Positions 60,643 to 64,000 of a DNA stretch of 64,000 nucleotides are shown piece after piece. Source of the stretch: Streptomyces sp. STR69 (GTDB taxonomy: Bacteria > Actinomycetota > Actinomycetes > Streptomycetales > Streptomycetaceae). The stretch covers positions 151,815 to 215,814 of the forward strand of contig NZ_JALJRY010000006.1 in assembly GCF_024519455.1 (NCBI RefSeq), given 5' to 3'. Numbering within the stretch: the first letter of the stretch is position 1; each line of letters opens with the position of its first letter. The translations under genes were made by a program, and so were the position numbers. Below the pieces are notes generated by a model. The model ran no database searches and was not told where the DNA came from. It was given only the letters and a program-made list of their open reading frames with translations.

Positions 60643-60719
60643 CGATCACCTCTCGCTGCGTTGTGTTCCGTCGGTGGTCCGTGTCCGTGTGTCCGTGCCG
60701 TTCGGTTGTTGACGATCCG

Positions 60720-61796
60720 TCACTTGTACTTCGGTACGGGCGGGTTGGCCGACTTCGAGTCGGCGCGCAGGGTGGGCTGCAGCCATTTCGTGTACGACGC
60801 GCGCCAGCCGGTGGGGCTGGTGCGGTAGGTCTCCAGTATTCGGTTGACCCGCTGTACCAGATCGGTGGCCTTCAGGTTCATCGCCACGCCGTAGTACTCG
60901 GTGGTGAAGGGGCTGCCCTTCAGCTCCACCGTCGGGTCCTGCGCGGCCTGGCTGGCGGCGAGCGCGCCGTCGGTCACCACCGCGTCGGCTTCCCCGAGTT
61001 GGAGCTTCACCAGACAGTCCAGCTGGTTGGGGACGGGGTCCATGATCCTGACGCTGGCGGGGATCTTGTGGCCCTTGTCCGCGTTCAGATGGTCGTTCGC
61101 CGTGGAGGTCGCCGCCGAGCAGACCCGCTTGTTCGCGAGGGTGTCGTTGTAGCCCGTGATCGACGACACCTTCGGGGCGAGGACCTGCTGGCCGGTGACG
61201 AAGTACGGGGCGGAGAAGGCGACTTGCCCGGCGCGTTTGCAGGTGATCGTCATGGTGCGGACGACCATGTCGACGCGGTTCTTCTGGATCGCCGGGATGC
61301 GCTCGTTGGTCGGGATGGCCAGGAACTGGATGCTCTTGTCGGTGTAGGAGCTGCCGAAGATGTTCTTGGCGATGGCGGTGACGAGGTCGATGTCGAAGCC
61401 CGCCAGGTCGCCCTTGGCACTGTTGGGATCGCGGTAGCCCCAGCGGTAGCTGTTCTGGTCGACGCCCACCTTCAGGACGCCGCGGGCCTTGATGGCGTCG
61501 ATCGTGGTGCCCCCGGCGTCCGACGGGGGCGGGCTCTGGTCCTGGATGGTGCTGTCGTCGCACTTGGCGGCCTTGGCCTGGATGCCCTGGGCCGTGCGCT
61601 GTCCGCCGACGTCCGTGCCGGCCTCGCCGCGCGACTGGGTGAGCGGCAGCAGCAGGACGAAAGCGACCGCGAGGACGCAGACGACTGCCATCGCACCCAC
61701 CCCGCCCCAGCCCCGCAGGCTGATCCGCAGGCGTCGTACAGCCCTCAGGCGGCGAAGAAAGTCACTGCGTGCTCGCATGGTCACGCCCCCTTTCAC
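60720..61796 (-). CDS. glnH: GlnH-like amino-acid-binding protein, membrane tethered
   Basis: A 358-residue periplasmic-binding-fold protein. An uncleaved-looking membrane helix (GVGAMAVVCVLAVAFVLLLP, near residues 31-50) precedes a type-3 solute-binding domain: GVLKVGVDQNSYRWGYRDPNS, GDLAGFDIDLVTAIAKNIFG, NRVDMVVRTMTIT and a late EADAVVTDGALAASQA. These are glutamate/aspartate-binding features. In mycobacteria GlnH senses Asp/Glu and signals through GlnX to PknG. GTG 61796 overlaps the GlnX stop (GTGA) with GGAG ahead; an ATG at 61778 is an alternative. Confidence 0.87.
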   Translation of the reverse strand: MKGGVTMRARSDFLRRLRAVRRLRISLRGWGGVGAMAVVCVLAVAFVLLLPLTQSRGEAGTDVGGQRTAQGIQAKAAKCDDSTIQDQSPPPSDAGGTTIDAIKARGVLKVGVDQNSYRWGYRDPNSAKGDLAGFDIDLVTAIAKNIFGSSYTDKSIQFLAIPTNERIPAIQKNRVDMVVRTMTITCKRAGQVAFSAPYFVTGQQVLAPKVSSITGYNDTLANKRVCSAATSTANDHLNADKGHKIPASVRIMDPVPNQLDCLVKLQLGEADAVVTDGALAASQAAQDPTVELKGSPFTTEYYGVAMNLKATDLVQRVNRILETYRTSPTGWRASYTKWLQPTLRADSKSANPPVPKYK

Positions 61797-63238
61797 CGGT
61801 ACTCCGACAGCCTGCGCCCGATGCCCAGTACGGCACCGGCCGCACCGAGCACGGCGAGCACCGCGGCGCCTACGGTGAGGCCGGTCATGGCGTCCAGGCC
61901 GTCACCCGCGGACCGCTGGAACTCCGTGGTCTCGTGCTTCAGGGCCGTCTCCAGCGAGGCGTCCACGGCCTGGAAGCACTCGGCCGTCGCACCGTCCTTG
62001 CCGATGACACCGTCGCGCGCCGCCTGGTAATCGCCGTCGTTGTTGTCCTTGCTGACCTGCTTGTGACGGGAGATCCACACCGTCATGGAGCTGTTGGCGA
62101 CCGCGACGGGCTTGCGGCCCGCGGAGTCGTCGGCGAGCGAGTCGGCCAGTTTCAGGCCCTTGCCCAGCGTGGCGATCTCCTGGTCGTAGCCCCAGTCGTA
62201 GGCGTCCATGACCGTGCCGTCCGCGAGTTCGTGGGTCTCCGCGCCGCGGCTGACCAGCGTCAGGTTCTCGTCGCTGCGGGCCTTCAGGGAGGCGATGCGG
62301 GCGTCGTGCAGCACGTTGAGCGACTTGACCCCGTGGTCGTAGGAGTCGTTCAGACCCGCGCGGGCGACGGTGTGGCCGACGACCACCCACAGCAGGACGA
62401 CCGCTGTGGTGGCCGAGGCGGCTACCAGGCCGTGGTTCAGCACCCGGTTGGTGCGCTGGTAGTTGCGCCGCTGGGCCCAGGCCAGTCCGCCGAGCGCGAC
62501 GAGCCCGAGGGCGATCGCGAACCACGGGTACGGCGTCGCGTTCCCGTAGTCGGTGCTCAGCCGCGCGTTCTCGTTCTTGTAGAGCTTCTGGGCCGTCGGC
62601 AGCATCTGGTTCTGCATGGTGTTGTTCGCGGCGCGCAGATAGGCGCCGCCCACCGGGAAGCCCTGCCGGTTGTTGGCGCGGGCCGATTCGACCAGGCCCT
62701 TGTACTCCGGCAGGAGTTCGTTGAGATCCGTGATGAAGCCCGCGGACGACGAGCCCGGGTCGGTGTTGGCGGCGGCCGTGACCAGCTTCGAGGCGGCCGT
62801 CTTGATGTCCTTCTCGTACTGGGCGCGGGTCGCCTGCGTCTCCTGCAGACCCGCCAGATAACCGGTGGCCGCCATCGTGTTGGCGTCCGCGAGCGAGCGG
62901 TAGATGTCCGCCGCGTCCGAGCTGAGCGGCTGGCTGTGGTGGAGGACGTCGTCGGCCGCCGTGGCACGGCTGTCGGTCTGCCAGGCGGTGACCGCGCCGA
63001 ACGCCACCACCAGCACGGCCAGCAGCGCGCCGATGGCCCGCAGCCGGCCCGGCTCGGTGGTGGCCGCCGCGCGCAGCCGGTCGACGCCCTCGGCCAGCGC
63101 CGTACGGCGCGCGGGTGCCGCTTCCGGCGCACGCCGGGGCGCGGGCGCCCCTGGCCGGCCCGACTGTGCCGGCAGCACCGGCATCGTGGGCACGCCGGCG
63201 CCCGGTGGCGCCGTACTGCTTTTCGGCGGTTGTGTCAC
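61793..63238 (-). CDS. glnX: GlnX-like membrane sensor
   Basis: A 481-residue membrane protein and first gene of the PknG array. After a Pro-rich cytoplasmic N-terminus come a helix near residue 70-88, a long helical extracytoplasmic segment with SLADANTMAATGYLAG, two adjacent helices near 235-300, a second helical extracytoplasmic segment and a last helix near 450-472. Paired four-helix-bundle sensor segments of this sort fit GlnX, the mycobacterial link between GlnH and PknG. It is named from layout and operon order. GTG 63238 has GGGGAGG upstream. Confidence 0.8.
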   Translation of the reverse strand: MTQPPKSSTAPPGAGVPTMPVLPAQSGRPGAPAPRRAPEAAPARRTALAEGVDRLRAAATTEPGRLRAIGALLAVLVVAFGAVTAWQTDSRATAADDVLHHSQPLSSDAADIYRSLADANTMAATGYLAGLQETQATRAQYEKDIKTAASKLVTAAANTDPGSSSAGFITDLNELLPEYKGLVESARANNRQGFPVGGAYLRAANNTMQNQMLPTAQKLYKNENARLSTDYGNATPYPWFAIALGLVALGGLAWAQRRNYQRTNRVLNHGLVAASATTAVVLLWVVVGHTVARAGLNDSYDHGVKSLNVLHDARIASLKARSDENLTLVSRGAETHELADGTVMDAYDWGYDQEIATLGKGLKLADSLADDSAGRKPVAVANSSMTVWISRHKQVSKDNNDGDYQAARDGVIGKDGATAECFQAVDASLETALKHETTEFQRSAGDGLDAMTGLTVGAAVLAVLGAAGAVLGIGRRLSEYR

Positions 63239-63423
63239 TGCTGACCTCCCCCAGGGTCATCCCGTCGGCGCAAGTATCGCCGCCAGGACTGACATTCCGC
63301 ACGGGCCTTCACTGGATCTTGATCGGATCGCAGCGTGGTGACCGGATTTCCGGCACCACACAACGCCCCCCACCGCCCCCTTGTCCATGAATACGCCGTG
63401 GGAATCTGTTCGGTTCCCGGGTG

Positions 63424-64000
63424 TCAGTGCTCGTAGTACCCCCGCGCCCGCACATGCGCCTCGGCCGGAACTCCCACATGATCCAGACCCAGCAGCACCG
63501 CGCCGAGGACCGGCCGCGCCGTGACCACCGTCGCCACCGCCTTCGGCGCCCGGGCAGCCAGCAACTCCCTTATACGGTCGTCCAGTTGGGGATGCCGGGC
63601 GGCGAGGACGCTCCCGCCGAGCAGCACCGGTGCCTCCTCGTCGAGCAGTTCGAGGCGGGTCAGCGCGACCGTCGCCATCGCCACCACCTCCTCCGCCATC
63701 CGGTCCACGATCGAGCGGGCCACCGGGTCGCCGTCCGCCGCCGTCGCGAACAGCACCGGTGTCAACTCGTGCCGACGGTGGTGCGCGACATGTTCGAGAT
63801 GCAGCGCCTCGACGAGGCCGTACATGGAGTCCAGGCCGAAATACGCCGGGAGCGTACGCGCCAGGGCCGTGGGGCCGCCGCGTCCGTCCTCGGCGCGGGC
63901 CGCGTGCCACAGGGCCTCCTCCGCCAGGCCCCAACCACCGCCCCAGTCACCGGAGATACGGCCCAGCGCCGGGAAGCGGGCGGTACGGCCGTCGGGCCGC
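63424..64000 (-). CDS. BadF/BadG-type ATPase, probable N-acetylglucosamine kinase (partial)
   Basis: The reading frame enters from the right edge and ends at 63424; about 192 C-terminal residues are seen. GRISGDWGGGWGLAEEALWHAARAEDG, then HELTPVLFATAADGDPVARSIVDRMAEEV and APVLLGGSVLAARHPQLDDRI follow the ASKHA fold of the BadF/BadG/BcrA/BcrD family. The first segment (GDWGGG, AL.HA.RA.DGRG) is common in N-acetylglucosamine kinases of actinobacteria. The true start lies outside the window. It is separated from glnX by 185 bases without features. Confidence 0.8.
   Translation of the reverse strand, partial: RPDGRTARFPALGRISGDWGGGWGLAEEALWHAARAEDGRGGPTALARTLPAYFGLDSMYGLVEALHLEHVAHHRRHELTPVLFATAADGDPVARSIVDRMAEEVVAMATVALTRLELLDEEAPVLLGGSVLAARHPQLDDRIRELLAARAPKAVATVVTARPVLGAVLLGLDHVGVPAEAHVRARGYYEH

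Overview
The window is high-GC actinobacterial DNA and almost certainly Streptomyces. It carries rodlins, several chaplins, a melC-type tyrosinase pair, a dynamin-like GTPase pair beside a second ssb gene, GTG/TTG starts and many ATGA/GTGA stop-start overlaps. From memory, the order rdlB-rdlA-chpD-chpA ... chpF ... melC1-melC2-chpG ... dynA-dynB-ssbB matches the S. coelicolor SCO2719 to SCO2683 segment read backwards. No search was run.

Layout. (1) 1-2588: rodlin/chaplin coat genes. Divergent rodlins are followed by a short chaplin and a wall-anchored long chaplin with one chaplin domain and long His/Pro repeats. (2) 2643-17109: a 12-gene, mostly minus-strand exopolysaccharide locus. It holds an initiating sugar-phosphate transferase, two GT4 glycosyltransferases, a MurJ/Wzx-type flippase, a Wzy-like polymerase/ligase, a Wzz-like protein, a CE4 deacetylase, a FemAB/CelD-type acyltransferase, an ATP-grasp ligase, an FAD oxidoreductase, a divergent secreted GH26-like hydrolase and a secreted protein. 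Most minus-strand genes overlap by 4 bases. (3) 17279-22503: more coat genes, namely two short chaplins, three small Ala/Pro-rich secreted proteins, and the tyrosinase with its copper chaperone. (4) 22614-31822: ordinary metabolic and accessory genes plus a lower-GC patch of small lipoprotein and secreted genes near 29-31 kb. (5) 32026-38174: dTDP-sugar genes rmlB/rmlA, a GT2 glycosyltransferase and a polytopic membrane protein, probably for a wall glycopolymer. (6) 38207-40937: two truncated divergent genes (a phage-baseplate/teichoic-acid-C-like pseudogene and an RHS 3' remnant) fused head to head, then two hypothetical genes. (7) tRNA-Arg(TCT) at 41 kb. (8) 41451-45753: dynamin-like GTPase pair and ssbB (sporulation septation). 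(9) 46042-51885: a thioester-domain LAETG surface protein, EttA, a thioesterase, a group II truncated haemoglobin and a PCMT-like methyltransferase. (10) 51898-63238: one minus-strand signalling array, GlnX-like sensor, GlnH-like binding protein, coiled-coil protein, PknG-type kinase, PP2C phosphatase, VWA protein and FHA protein. The right edge cuts a BadF/N-acetylglucosamine-kinase-type gene.

How it fits together. Most of the left third builds the aerial-hyphal surface. Four rodlin/chaplin genes have candidate BldN-type promoters with an identical 16-bp spacer, and a complete Wzx/Wzy-type polysaccharide pathway is inserted among the coat genes. The right third holds a mycobacterial-like GlnX-GlnH-PknG amino-acid-sensing axis, enlarged with a phosphatase, a VWA protein and an FHA protein. 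Kinase, phosphatase and FHA protein all start with paired-Cys zinc ribbons.
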